From DAOVRD01 sp964521715 (GTDB lineage Bacteria > Planctomycetota > Brocadiia > SM23-32), in contig CAZFSS010000005.1 of the NCBI GenBank assembly GCA_964521715.1, positions 131,777 to 195,776 of the forward strand: DNA of 64,000 bases, given 5' to 3'. The notes beneath the pieces are model-generated. The model was given only the letters and a program-made list of their open reading frames with translations, had not been told where the DNA came from and searched no databases. The first letter of the stretch is position 1, and every line of letters begins with the position of its first letter. Positions 12,001 through 16,890 of the stretch are shown in pieces. Both the position numbers and the translations under genes were made by a program.

Positions 12001-12264
12001 GACGTGACCGACACCAGCATTCGCGTCGAGGACGGGCTGTTCAGCAGCCTGTACGCCGCCCGCGACTTCTACAACAGCACGATCGAGGCCAATGCGCTCA
12101 GCGTCATCTCGGTCGCCGGCCGCATCCGCGAGGATGCAACGGACGGCGACACGGATGTGATCCACGCCGCCATTGGCCGGTTCTACGTCAGCGACTCGCA
12201 CGCGCAGGGCTGGATAAAAGACACGCCGTCCTCGTTCGGCGGCCTGATGGCCTACGTAGGCTGA
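1..12264 (+). CDS. Giant multidomain repeat surface/secreted protein (5' end outside window)
   Basis: The frame is open from base 1, so the N-terminus and any signal peptide lie upstream; at least 4,087 residues are visible. Three zones are seen. Nucleotides about 1-3480 hold short repeats around an aromatic, acidic motif of the type W-D-x-G-E-D-x-W-A-D. About 3880-4910 is an FG-GAP/VCBS block (GDFNGDDEADIAL, GDLDGDGNLDLIV, GDFDGDGIVDIAV), which usually folds as a calcium-binding beta-propeller. About 4915-10690 holds 18 Ig-like units of roughly 107 residues. The last 400 residues or so are a Gly/Val/Asp-rich solenoid (GGDLNGDVVLLG, GGDITGDVVADG), probably a beta-helix. No C-terminal LPXTG, PEP-CTERM-like tail, dockerin or transmembrane segment was seen. 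A giant extracellular adhesin or envelope protein is inferred; its ligand is unknown. A terminator follows. Confidence 0.9.
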   Translation, partial: YDESVESPSIYGGAQWTTPAPTVPGNVGGLFFSDTVVVNGRWDPGEDIWADDPAGAPGVYNQGLDLRVYNPLGWTTANLAVGTVGNLWFYDTDGNGVWGDGAAGWTQTDLGEFIWAELGINQVYNPGVDVQVPATPELPIPDGTFGTRADIFFNDVNQNRLWDFGEDMWADVAGSFGQYNAADTQVYGGGDPWTTATGRWGIQGRIFVVDRDGDGAYDWGEGLWGDGRALSPDEPIGAGDSILVADFLEDNHDPDPVYADGWVYKTGELLDIDVATANSLTNRAAVLLGNHYLNDEGVDVYLGLYPNEDRSAMAGAGAGAMPALGLRFSQYNNWTDVQIADASRVYNTVIPGYQQPYWNVANGQAGIQGNVYFWDIPDANGVRNQTWDWNEDLWADVGGPLGVYNAGVDTPIYNTDHWDVQNGERGIQGNVWFRDANFNTVWNSGEDLWADMHTGTYLTGEAPTSITAYNVDGDTTKALHPADPGGTTDWWWAQASVEAEWYDDGVREPYLDLVTTNRDDGSLSVFLNAAGSSANFGIDERLPYNWGTVHKADFGLAYANYRVGDNNYDLDNDVMLGPFDQPGSVLFGDFDGDGVQNMLVIERLNVAALEQAFPFHTSDPLDLDPYECEIAQIGLPYGFDARYSIVRGYGDKYSVTYYARAHDEDYDPINNPQLEGFSVTRSLVVEFNQRPQIWSFTADLVTGSGPYLHLAASGVQDLDGAVQHVEFYRDDGDNAFEPTGYGIYTGADYFVPIPATVAPPNGTVGLPGLLFADLNANGIYEETAGEDIWFDANGDGLYSGVGEQVWNGGDPWTTAVGTPGIRGRLLFRDTNDNGIYTAGEPVWRDEQDELVGTDNDGSNGWTFADDQPFQDFAGRRYWARAIDLDGAYSGNWVGAIDAAGTLSVPSFTVVNQRPVVEALYVDGIYTPPAATDDRVIYDPLVSLGGGEIGIRGDVLFHDYDSDAPAGAFNSRWDGEEDVWLDANADDLYNAGETQIYSGTTWHTSDGETGIQGNVLFEDVGGTPGAWDVNEPVWAEQVQEHSRPFVLTAVDVHDGLNSGGVGVRKVEFYRDSNYNGVFDPLTDQWLGDGVNVGNVRGGTYNEWQLYVQQADWVESPHWNTFIDTVNWPPRTQTFFAVAQDSVDRWSDAARARSFVTNIPPVIGSLTDTPDPVEENGWLTLTAIGVNDPYGAIDYVAFYRDSQTGGTPGAIDPADLQLGTDNNVADGWSLRRFVDWPSLGPTPAPYTYMAQARDNSGDPLSCWSNTVTTTGEVNARPVFGGTFAEHTNSPFDLSPNVPVAIATGDFNGDDEADIALVYAGNVLSVHLGDGTGEFVHDADYPTGASAKDVLVGDLDGDGNLDLIVSNSGSNTLSVFMGDGTGAFAPHATAPTPGAGTDPTGLAAGDFDGDGIVDIAVTNNSAGDVSILLGVGDGTFVPATQVAGGALSGPIAIVAGHFDPAVDSNLDLAVAESGANQVRILLGDGTGAFPTSQIVGAGTTPVSLAAGSLNPMQDSYADLAVANQGSDDVSVLLAQGDGTFAAASASPIFLGGGAAPADIAIAQFDTDIRNDIVVVNGGTGSAPVILNNGMGRFAAPVTYSLGTTPVAVAVDDLNSDDVVDIVVANSGPATQELSVLMGVKPLQKSPDEVAPGEILTLTASGLRDLDGDGIVQVQFYRDGNGDGVLKVGVDPLLDPDGVSYIGVQNGGQVWQWQGEVTWAVGQHVYFVRALDSRGAWSHPVSESGRVPNPAPVIAGGLLDDPDPVTEGYVLSLVAQNVSDANGVVMQVEFWRDADGDDGLDVTKDEFLGANSTAEGDDFSLDILVTWAPGSQTYFARAQDDLGDWSDVVSTDGVVNGRPVVETLTASPNPVPYGDLLRLTATGVYDTDVAGSIVQVAFYRDTNGNEQYDDGADDYIGNDATSGDGWFIEFPAVMNTRIFFARAQDNDGGWSYAAASAPVNRRPVVTSLSDFPDPVTQGQTLRLEASDVFDIDGYVDAVAFYRDANANGTLESGTDILLGLDTTEGDGWYLNKSVTWPGGPHTYFAIARDNQGVWTLDQDAAVTTGYVNRPPTIQQLQDSPDPLRAGVHNLTLTAVNVQDQDGIVVKVEFWYDKDQDGVLNPDTDQKLGEDISSAGGWTVTVSTAGWSAGYRTYLARALDDKAAWSAVVSATGLVDGPPVIDSLSLTPNPVALGDDLTLIAVNVHDVGDGHPDPIAGVQAVEFYDDTNLNGPEPLVDPLLGTDTDGSDGWSITVDTTGWTPGNHTYYARARDGWPLWSNWVSATGKVNQPPTVGGLVLTPDPVIKGNNLTLTATGVSDVDGTVVQATFYRDNNGNGTLEVGIDIALGTDTSAAGGWAITVSTAGWLAGQHTYFAVATDDDGGVSSPPASAVGTVLAVPPTIGGFDATPDPLTRGDTMTFTITGVVDLDGVVQQVSFYREDNYVPGWQGTGPADDFLGNGTQTAPGVWQLQYTDTAGWDLGLETFYARAKDDDNAWTDPPAEATAMIVNALPEVDELLLDPNPVAAGDDLTMTAIGAGDVDGSVAQVQFWVDLDGDLIPDVGETVLDTTPANGWQVVVDTTGWQSGLYTCYATPRDNDGDWGPPAIAFLTVNERPTIAGLTDTPDPVVAGDNLTLTATGVADADGMVVLAEFYRDANANGTLEPASDLLLGTDISAAGGWQLIVSTNAWNAGTYEYFARAQDDDALWSNVVSATGEVVERPTIAGLTDSPDPVTRGQVLTLTANGVADADGMVVLAEFYRDQNGNGTLEPASDLLLGTDMVAGDGWQIPVDTTAWLPGYYTYFARAQDDDALWSNVVSTTGQVNERPVIVSLTDSPDPVTAGVQNLVQTANGVSDVDGSVVRVEFWRDQNGNGTLEPASDLLLGFDTQSAGGWQSTIDTTGWASGTYTYLARAQDDDGAWSLVVSTTGSVNGAPTIASLIDAPDPVTRGLALTLTATGADDGDGTVMAVWFYRDSDGVPGLNPGADELLGPGVDLGGGTWELAGINTSAWPLGMQTYYARAQDDEGGWSQPVSTTGDVNERPTIGALHDVPDPVTRGEVLTLTATGVQDVDGTVAGVQFWRDENANGTLETGQDLLLGNGVQTGSDWELLVDTTAWTWGVHTYFARAQDEDGAWSLAASTSGDVNERPTIGTFTNLPNPVARGDQLVLTAQGVNDVDGVVGGVQFWRDENGNGTLEPVPGQDVLLGTDTAGADGWQITLDTTTWALGTYTYFARAQDNDGAWSLVASSPGKVNERPTIGSLSDSPDPVTAGEVLTLTAGAVNDVDGTVGMVQFWRDQNGNHTLETNWDLLLGSDSNGADGWSLAASTSGWSLGTYTYMARAQDNDGAWSGIASTTGRINERPTIASLIDSPDPVTRGEALTLTASGVSDVDGIVGMVEFYRDQNANGTIETGVDLLLGSDANGADGWQGTADTTSWASGTYTYLARARDNDLLWSYATAATGQVNERPTIAALTDSPDPVLPGELLTLSATGVNDTDGSVVLVEFWRDENANGTIEPASDLLLGTDASAAGGWQVVVDTNAWQSGNYTYMARAQDDDGAWSVAATANGRVDFILIDSELVDGALISIFDVDASNGISDPNIAWSPAQYVPGVTDVLVIPGVGGAIQAIILFGDGSDTEDLALVLDGNTMLGSLIDLRTSATPFGFLLSEGPVNFVSLQGTVQGGDLNGFVTPGGWALPADVDGDGQTDDPTAVYSAGNVGALIFRGDVNGDIVVDGNLPFLGVFGGDLNGDVVLLGSDVGTILALAQNVGAGWFGGDITGDVVADGNINAVLAIGGSISGSIEAATGSIGTVLALGLSTYGGWTNSSITSPLIHAGNDFGDRIGAVLAVHGGIASTITSSGTIGTVMASGGDLDLMGARHISAGSTINAVQSSAGNILGGGGTDVSVEDGNLWTMQALMGRIDGVAVDVHGTAPFSGQVGSVMATGGGILNSSIHSFGLSSVYTSGNLSSHVGVTGNLGSVAVGGSVAGSTIDVTAGNFASLWTAGDVTDTSIRVEDGLFSSLYAARDFYNSTIEANALSVISVAGRIREDATDGDTDVIHAAIGRFYVSDSHAQGWIKDTPSSFGGLMAYVG
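67..3120 (+). repeat. N-terminal array of GEDxWAD-type repeats
   Basis: About ten degenerate units share the pattern G-I-Q-G-N-V-x-F-x-D-x-N-x-N, an aromatic residue, then W-D-x-G-E-D-L-W-A-D and often Y-N-x-G-x-D. Clear examples read RWDPGEDIWAD, LWDFGEDMWAD, TWDWNEDLWAD, VWNSGEDLWAD and RWDGEEDVWLD. The D-x-N-x-N core resembles calcium-binding EF-hand-like loops; that role is inferred. I do not recognise a named family for this unit. Confidence 0.7.
4915..10690 (+). repeat. Eighteen tandem Ig-like repeats of about 107 residues
   Basis: Each unit begins near S-P-D-P-V-T-x-G, continues L-T-L-T-A-x-G-V-x-D-x-D-G, then a strand V-x-F-Y/W-R-D followed by D-x-N-x-N-G-T-L-E, a D-L-L-L-G turn, a G-W-Q strand, W-x-x-G-x-Y-T-Y-x-A-R-A-Q-D and a closing V-N-E-R-P-T-I. 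A related unit precedes the FG-GAP block near 3487, and a more degenerate one lies near 2090. The RDxNxNGTLE stretch looks like an embedded calcium loop. Units near 7860-8690 are almost identical at DNA level, which points to recent duplication or gene conversion. Confidence 0.85.
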
Positions 12265-12322
12265 TGCGACTGACAGGCCGGCAGTCGCCGCGCGTTGCGC
12301 GATCCGGCTGAAGTGCGACAAG

Positions 12323-12360
12323 AGGCGGGCGGAGAGAAGGCAGCTCCGCCCGCCTTTTTC
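12323..12360 (+). terminator. Rho-independent terminator after the giant gene
   Basis: An 11-bp perfect GC-rich stem (GGCGGGCGGAG with CTCCGCCCGCC) encloses a 9-nt loop and is followed directly by TTTTT. It sits 59 bases past the stop codon of the giant repeat gene and separates it from the metal-transport operon. Confidence 0.9.
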
Positions 12361-12515
12361 ACAGCATCCTGCAGCGCGCCGGCGGGGCCGCCCAGAGCTC
12401 TGCTCCCGCCGGGCCGCGAGAGCTCTACCACCTCGAGCCCTGCCGGGGACCTCTCTGTCCTGTGCATTGATCTCTGCCGGTCTTGAGAAAGACACTGCCA
12501 GGGAAGGGACGGCAC

Positions 12516-12544
12516 TGGACACGGCGGTAATACAAGGTTATACT
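12516..12544 (+). promoter_or_regulatory. Sigma70-type promoter of the RHH/metal-transport operon
   Basis: TGGACA (12516-12521) and TATACT (12539-12544) are separated by exactly 17 bases, differing from the consensus by one and two positions. The start codon of the RHH gene lies 36 bases downstream. The rest of the 12265-12580 gap shows only the upstream terminator and a small GTCTT/AAGAC hairpin. Confidence 0.75.
12526..12543 (+). promoter_or_regulatory. Candidate operator: two GGTWATAC boxes, 10-bp period
   Basis: GGTAATAC (12526-12533) and GGTTATAC (12536-12543) are direct repeats separated by AA, so the boxes recur every 10 bases, one helical turn. They cover the spacer and overlap the -10 element. 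The core of the first, GTA-A-TAC, is palindromic. RHH repressors such as MetJ and Arc bind tandem short boxes cooperatively. Autoregulation by the RHH protein encoded immediately downstream is inferred. Confidence 0.5.
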
Positions 12545-12580
12545 TGATCTCTGAAGCTCTTTCAGGGGGTGGAGACACGG

Positions 12581-12886
12581 ATGGCTGAAGATAAAGCGAA
12601 GGCGCAGATGGTCGCCTTCAAGGTAGACAAGTCGCTGCTGGAAGCAATGGACGGCATCCCCAACCGCTCCGAGTTCATCCGCAACGCCGTCCTGGCCGCG
12701 CTCGACGGCGTCTGCCCGATCTGCAAGGGCACCGGCATTCTGACGCCCAACCAGAGGCGGCACTGGAGCGCCTTCGCGGCCGACCATTTCGTGGCGGAAT
12801 GTGAAGAGTGTCACGAGCTCCGCCTTGTCTGCGCCATGAATAAGGACGCCGAGCGCGCCCACGGGCGCAGGAAGTCTTCTGCCTGA
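12581..12886 (+). CDS. Ribbon-helix-helix protein with Cys/His metal-binding-like tail
   Basis: Residues 9-43 look like a CopG/Arc-type RHH domain: a strand MVAFKVDKSLLEAM, then two helices with NRSEFIRNAV. Residues 45-84 carry C45-x2-C48, H61, H69, C74-x2-C77-H78 and C84, a zinc-ribbon-like set of ligands. The ATG at 12581 is preferred over the GTG at 12569 because GGAG sits six bases before it. The stop is 25 bases upstream of a zinc/manganese-type substrate-binding protein gene, so the four genes probably form one operon. The architecture and position suggest a metal-responsive autoregulator of the importer. The only well-characterised RHH metal sensor I know is nickel-responsive NikR, which this does not resemble in its C-terminal half. 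Function is inferred. Confidence 0.8.
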   Translation: MAEDKAKAQMVAFKVDKSLLEAMDGIPNRSEFIRNAVLAALDGVCPICKGTGILTPNQRRHWSAFAADHFVAECEECHELRLVCAMNKDAERAHGRRKSSA

Positions 12887-12911
12887 CTGCGCGCCGATCG
12901 GGAGGTCGGGA

Positions 12912-13835
12912 ATGCGCAAACTGTGGATGCTCGTGCCCGTTACGCTGGCGCTGCTGGCCGCCGTGCTCTTCGTGGGGCGACCGCAGGAGCCCTCGTCCCA
13001 CAAGGTCAGGGCCGTGGTCAGCATCCTGCCGCAGGCCTATTTCGTCGAGCGGATTGGCGGGGAGCTCGTGGACGTTGAGGTGCTCGTGAGGCCGGGCCAG
13101 TCTCCTCATACGTATGAGCCGACGCCGGCGGAGATCGGCAAAACCGCCCACGCCCAGGTGTACTTCGCCGTCGACATGCCCTTCGAAGCGCGGCTTCTGG
13201 AGAGGATCTCCGCCGCAAACAAGGGAATGCTGGTCGTGGACACCCGCAAGGGCGTTCCGCTGCGGAGCATGGCGGCCGACGAGGCGGGGCATGAGGAAGG
13301 GGAGAGCGAAGGGCACGAGGAGCATCACGGACATGCAGCCGGCCAGCCCGATCCTCACTTCTGGCTCAGCCCCCGGCTGGCCGGAATCCTGGCGGCGAAT
13401 GTCTGCGATGGGCTGAAGGCCGTCGACGCGGCGCACGCGGCGGAGTACCAGGCGAACCTGAAGGCGGTTCAGGATGACCTCGCCGCCCTGGACGCAGAGA
13501 TCGCCGCGGCGCTCGCGCCGCTGAAGGGACGGGCTTTCTTCGTCTACCATCCGGCGTTCGGCTATTTTGCGGATGCATACGGCGTCAAGCAGGTGCCGGT
13601 GGAGATAGAGGGAAAGTCGCCGAACGCAAAGGATCTTGCCCTCCTCATCGCGCGGGCGAGGGATGAGGGCGTCAAGGTCATCTTCGTTCAACCGCAGTTC
13701 TCTCCGAAGGGCGCGCAAGCGGTGGCGGCGGCCATCGGAGGGGCGGTGGTTCCGATCGACGACCTGCCGCGCGACTACATCCACAGCCTCCAGGACATGG
13801 CGCAGAAGGTCGGAGCCGCGTTGAGCGGTGAGTAG
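12912..13835 (+). CDS. znuA: Metal ABC transporter substrate-binding protein (ZnuA-like, cluster A-I)
   Basis: Captures zinc or manganese outside the membrane and delivers it to the permease. Residues 1-22 form a hydrophobic signal or anchor; no clear lipobox is seen. The expected ligands are visible: H66 in PHTYEP, H149 in DPHFWLSP, H213 in VYHPAFGY and an acidic pair near residue 283 (IDDLP). A His/Glu-rich loop at about residues 124-141 (GHEEGESEGHEEHHGH) is typical of zinc-specific ZnuA and less so of manganese binders. GGAGG precedes the ATG. It is second in the operon with the RHH gene, ATPase and permease. The family is clear; the exact metal is inferred as Zn from the His-rich loop. 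Confidence 0.9.
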   Translation: MRKLWMLVPVTLALLAAVLFVGRPQEPSSHKVRAVVSILPQAYFVERIGGELVDVEVLVRPGQSPHTYEPTPAEIGKTAHAQVYFAVDMPFEARLLERISAANKGMLVVDTRKGVPLRSMAADEAGHEEGESEGHEEHHGHAAGQPDPHFWLSPRLAGILAANVCDGLKAVDAAHAAEYQANLKAVQDDLAALDAEIAAALAPLKGRAFFVYHPAFGYFADAYGVKQVPVEIEGKSPNAKDLALLIARARDEGVKVIFVQPQFSPKGAQAVAAAIGGAVVPIDDLPRDYIHSLQDMAQKVGAALSGE

Positions 13836-13901
13836 CCGGCCGTTTCGCGCGTCGGGATGCCGGTTCCCATTTCATCAGGTGGATTGCGGGAGGGAAGGGA
13901 A

Positions 13902-14663
13902 GTGTCAGCGGATCAGGCCGTGATCAGCGTCGAGGACGTCACGTTCTCTTATGACGGTTATCCCGTCCTGGAGGACGTCAACATAACCGTGGCGGAGCGG
14001 GACCTGGCCTGCATGGTCGGGCCGAACGGCGGCGGAAAGACGACGCTCCTGAAGCTCCTGCTCGGGCTGTACCAGCCGTCGAAGGGCACGGTGAGGGTCT
14101 TCGGCACGTGGCCGGAGCGGGCGCGTCCCCTTGTGGGCTACGTGCCGCAGAGCTTCCGCTACGACGCCCAGTTCCCCGTGCGCGTCATAGACGTGGTGCT
14201 GATGGGGCGCGTCCACGCCAGCCGTTGGATCGGGCCGTATGCCCGCGCGGACAGGGAAGCGGCGCTGCACGCCCTCGAGAAGGTGGGCCTGGCTGACCTG
14301 TGGAGGCGTCCGCTGGCCACTCTCTCAGGCGGGCAGCGCCAGCGCGCGGTGATAGCCCGGGCGCTGGTGGCCGAGCCGCAGCTCCTGCTGCTGGATGAGC
14401 CCACCGCAAGCCTGGACCTGGCCGTCGAGACCGAGCTCTACGACCTGCTGCGCAAGCTGAACGAACGCATGACCATCGTGATGGTCTCTCACGACCTGGG
14501 GTTCGTTTCGGGTTTCATCACGAAGGTCATCTGCGTCAAACGCCGCGTCTCGGTGCATCCGACCAGCGAGATCACCGGCGAGATCATCAGCGAGATGTAC
14601 GGGACCGAAATGCGCATGGTGATGCACGATCACTTCCACCCCGAGGGCAACGCGCATGGTTGA
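13902..14663 (+). CDS. znuC: Metal ABC transporter ATP-binding protein (ZnuC-like)
   Basis: Cytoplasmic ATPase energising the metal importer. Walker A GPNGGGKT is at residues 40-47, followed by the signature LSGGQRQR, Walker B LLLLDEP and the H-loop SHD. The C-terminus is His-rich (MVMHDHFHPEGNAHG). A GTG start at 13902 is chosen because GGGAGGGAAGGGA lies just before it; an in-frame ATG at 13857 would add 15 residues that do not look like ABC sequence. The last 8 bases overlap the permease gene, indicating translational coupling. Confidence 0.92.
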   Translation: MSADQAVISVEDVTFSYDGYPVLEDVNITVAERDLACMVGPNGGGKTTLLKLLLGLYQPSKGTVRVFGTWPERARPLVGYVPQSFRYDAQFPVRVIDVVLMGRVHASRWIGPYARADREAALHALEKVGLADLWRRPLATLSGGQRQRAVIARALVAEPQLLLLDEPTASLDLAVETELYDLLRKLNERMTIVMVSHDLGFVSGFITKVICVKRRVSVHPTSEITGEIISEMYGTEMRMVMHDHFHPEGNAHG

Positions 14664-15510
14664 GTTCCTTCGTGCGCTCAGAGTGCCGGAGAATGAGTTC
14701 CTCCGGCTTGCCCTTGCGGCGGGGCTGCTGGCGAGCGTCGCTTCCGGCGTCATCGGCAGCTACGTGGTGACCCGGCGCATCACGTACATCGCCGGCGGCG
14801 TCGCCCACTGCATCCTCGGCGGGATCGGCGCGTCCGCCTTCATAGGCGTGACCTACGGCGTGAAGTGGCTCCATCCGCTTCTGGGCGCGACCGCAGCCGC
14901 GCTGCTCGCCGCCGTCATCATCGGCCTGGTAAGCCTGCGGGCAAGGCAGCGCGAGGACACCGTCATCAGCGCGCTTTGGGCCGTTGGCATGGCTGCCGGC
15001 ATCCTGTTCATCTACGCCACGCCCGGTTACGCCGTGGACCCCATGACGTATCTGTTCGGCAACATCCTGATGGTTTCACGGGCGGACCTGTGGCTCATTG
15101 CCGGCCTGGACCTGCTCGTGGTCGCCGTCTGCTTCGCCTTCTACAAGCGGCTGCTGGCGGTGTGCTTCGACGAGGAGTTTGCGCGGCTGCGGGGCGTGAG
15201 GGTAGACGCCTATTACCTTCTGCTCCTGTGCCTCACGGCCCTCACCGTCGTGGCGCTTGTGACGGTCGTGGGCATCGTGCTCGCCATTGCGCTGTTGGCG
15301 CTGCCGGCCGCCGTGGCCGGCCTGATCTCAAAGACGCTCTGGCAGATGATGGTGCTGGCCGTTGTCTTCAGCGCCGTCATCTGCACACTGGGACTCGGCG
15401 TGAGCTACAGCGCCAACCTGCCCTCCGGCGCCGCAATCGTGGTCCTGGCAGGCATAGTCTACCTGCTCAGCGTCGCGGGCATGCGTCTGCGGCGGCTGGG
15501 GCGCTCCTGA
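14656..15510 (+). CDS. znuB: Metal ABC transporter permease (ZnuB-like, ABC-3 family)
   Basis: A 284-residue integral membrane protein with about eight hydrophobic helices. It has the ABC-3 family pattern: a conserved early stretch GSYVVTRRITYIAGGVAH, a central LFGNILMV and a late TVVGIVLAIALLALPAA. It forms the membrane channel for the metal released by the substrate-binding protein. It starts 8 bases before the ATPase stop codon and closes the operon. A small GC-rich hairpin without a T-run at 15546-15561 follows. Confidence 0.92.
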   Translation: MVEFLRALRVPENEFLRLALAAGLLASVASGVIGSYVVTRRITYIAGGVAHCILGGIGASAFIGVTYGVKWLHPLLGATAAALLAAVIIGLVSLRARQREDTVISALWAVGMAAGILFIYATPGYAVDPMTYLFGNILMVSRADLWLIAGLDLLVVAVCFAFYKRLLAVCFDEEFARLRGVRVDAYYLLLLCLTALTVVALVTVVGIVLAIALLALPAAVAGLISKTLWQMMVLAVVFSAVICTLGLGVSYSANLPSGAAIVVLAGIVYLLSVAGMRLRRLGRS

Positions 15511-15586
15511 GGAAGGCTGGCCACCCGTAGCCTCTTGCCAGCTGTAGCCTCGGCGGAGGCTGATGGCGAAGGTTCCTGGAAGAAGC

Positions 15587-15663
15587 TGGTGGGCGGACCG
15601 GGACTCGAACCCGGAACCTCTTGCTTGTAAGGCAAGCGCTCTGGCCGATTGAGCTACCCGCCC
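15587..15663 (-). tRNA. tRNA-Val (anticodon UAC), CCA encoded
   Basis: A complete cloverleaf reads on the minus strand. The acceptor stem is GGGCGGG/TCCGCCC with one G-U pair; D-arm GCTC/GAGC; anticodon arm CTTGC-CTTACAA-GCAAG giving UAC; T-arm CCGGG-TTCGAGT-CCCGG; discriminator A and an encoded CCA. The UAC anticodon reads Val codons. Confidence 0.95.
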
Positions 15664-15865
15664 GCGGGCGCGGAGAGGAAGGCGCGCCTTTCCTGCTAAA
15701 CACTACCCGTCGGCCGCCCTCGGCGTCAAGCATTTCTGCGCCCGTCAGACGCCGGTTGTGGCCGAGCAGCCGCATGTGCTATATTCGGCCAGTCCAGGGG
15801 CAGCGTCGTCCCTTCTGCTGCCGCACAACGCACTTCCCGGCGCAGGTATTGGACCTGGACACCCC

Positions 15866-16795
15866 ATGGCCGCCTTCGACAGAGTGCTGCTGGTAGCTAA
15901 TCCAATCAGCGGCAGCCGCAGGGCCGGGCGCTCGCTCAACGCGGTGGCCGACGCGTTCGAGAGCGCCGGCTGCAAGGTCGACAGGCTGCTCACCCAACGG
16001 CCCAACCACGCCCGCGAAGCGGCCGGGGATTACGCGCATGACAACGCCCTGATCGTCGCATTCGGCGGAGACGGGACGTTCAACGAGATACTCAACGGAG
16101 CCGATCTGGAGCGCTCCATCCTGGCCGTCATCCCCGCCGGCACGGGCAACGTGCTGGCCAAGGAGATCGGCGTTGCCCGGAGCCCCGCTCAGGCGGCGCG
16201 CCAGTTGGTCGGCGGCCGCGTCGTGCGGCTGGACTTAGCGGTCTGCAACGGCAGGCGCTTCGTCTCCATGTTCGGCGCCGGTCTGGACGGATGGGTGGTG
16301 GAGGCTGTGCACGCGCATCGCACCGGGCGCCATCTCTCCCAGCTGCATTACGTGCCGCACGTCGTGCGCTGCGCGCTGGCCCCGGGCCGGTGGGAGATCG
16401 AGGTCGAAGTCGACGGCCGACCCCTCCGCTGGACGGCCAGGCAGGTGTCCGTGGGTAACGCACACAGCTATGGCGGGCCGATAGAGCTGACCCCTGCCGC
16501 GTCTCCGAGCGACGGGCTGCTGGACGTGATGGCGGCGCGGTGGGAGAATGCGCTGGACGCCGTGCGGCTGGGGACGTGCGGCCTGCTCCGCAGCCTGCAC
16601 CTGAACCGGGGAGTCGAGTATCGCCGTGGACGCAGAGTTGTCGTGAGCGCGCCCGGCCAGCGCGTCTTCTACCAGGTGGACGGCGACGCGGCCGGCCAAC
16701 TCCCGGCCGAGATAGGGGTCAGCCCGGGCGCCGTCAGGCTGCTGGTGCCCGCCCCCTTCCGGGCAGTGAGACGGGCGGCGCCTTTCATTGACTGA
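15866..16795 (+). CDS. Diacylglycerol/sphingosine kinase-family lipid kinase (DgkB/YegS-like)
   Basis: The catalytic domain of the diacylglycerol kinase superfamily is recognised by NPISGSRRA near the N-terminus, the nucleotide-binding GGDGTFNEIL and PAGTGNVLAKE. Members phosphorylate diacylglycerol or other lipids at the inner membrane face for phospholipid recycling. The C-terminal half is the usual beta-sandwich (YGGPIELTPAASPSDGLLDV). The ATG at 15866 is preferred; the frame extends upstream to an ATG at 15758, but the conserved fold starts at AFDRVLLVANP. About 309 residues is the normal family length. The substrate is not determined by sequence. Confidence 0.88.
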   Translation: MAAFDRVLLVANPISGSRRAGRSLNAVADAFESAGCKVDRLLTQRPNHAREAAGDYAHDNALIVAFGGDGTFNEILNGADLERSILAVIPAGTGNVLAKEIGVARSPAQAARQLVGGRVVRLDLAVCNGRRFVSMFGAGLDGWVVEAVHAHRTGRHLSQLHYVPHVVRCALAPGRWEIEVEVDGRPLRWTARQVSVGNAHSYGGPIELTPAASPSDGLLDVMAARWENALDAVRLGTCGLLRSLHLNRGVEYRRGRRVVVSAPGQRVFYQVDGDAAGQLPAEIGVSPGAVRLLVPAPFRAVRRAAPFID

Positions 16796-16858
16796 CCCGT
16801 CCCCCAAAGAGCCGCCAGCCAACACCGGATTCCTCAGAGCTTGGCGAGAGCGGTCGGC

Positions 16859-16864
16859 TATAAT
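16859..16864 (+). promoter_or_regulatory. Possible -10 element upstream of nadC
   Basis: A perfect TATAAT lies 26 bases before the nadC start. No well-spaced -35 is present; the nearest TTGGCG is only 12 bases upstream. Confidence 0.4.
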
Positions 16865-16890
16865 GGCGCTGCACGTGACGGGAGACGGCA

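Noticed and set aside
16841..16864. Full sigma70 promoter for nadC
   Set aside because: TATAAT is good, but the only -35-like TTGGCG is 12 bases away, too close for a normal promoter; only the -10 is kept, at low confidence.
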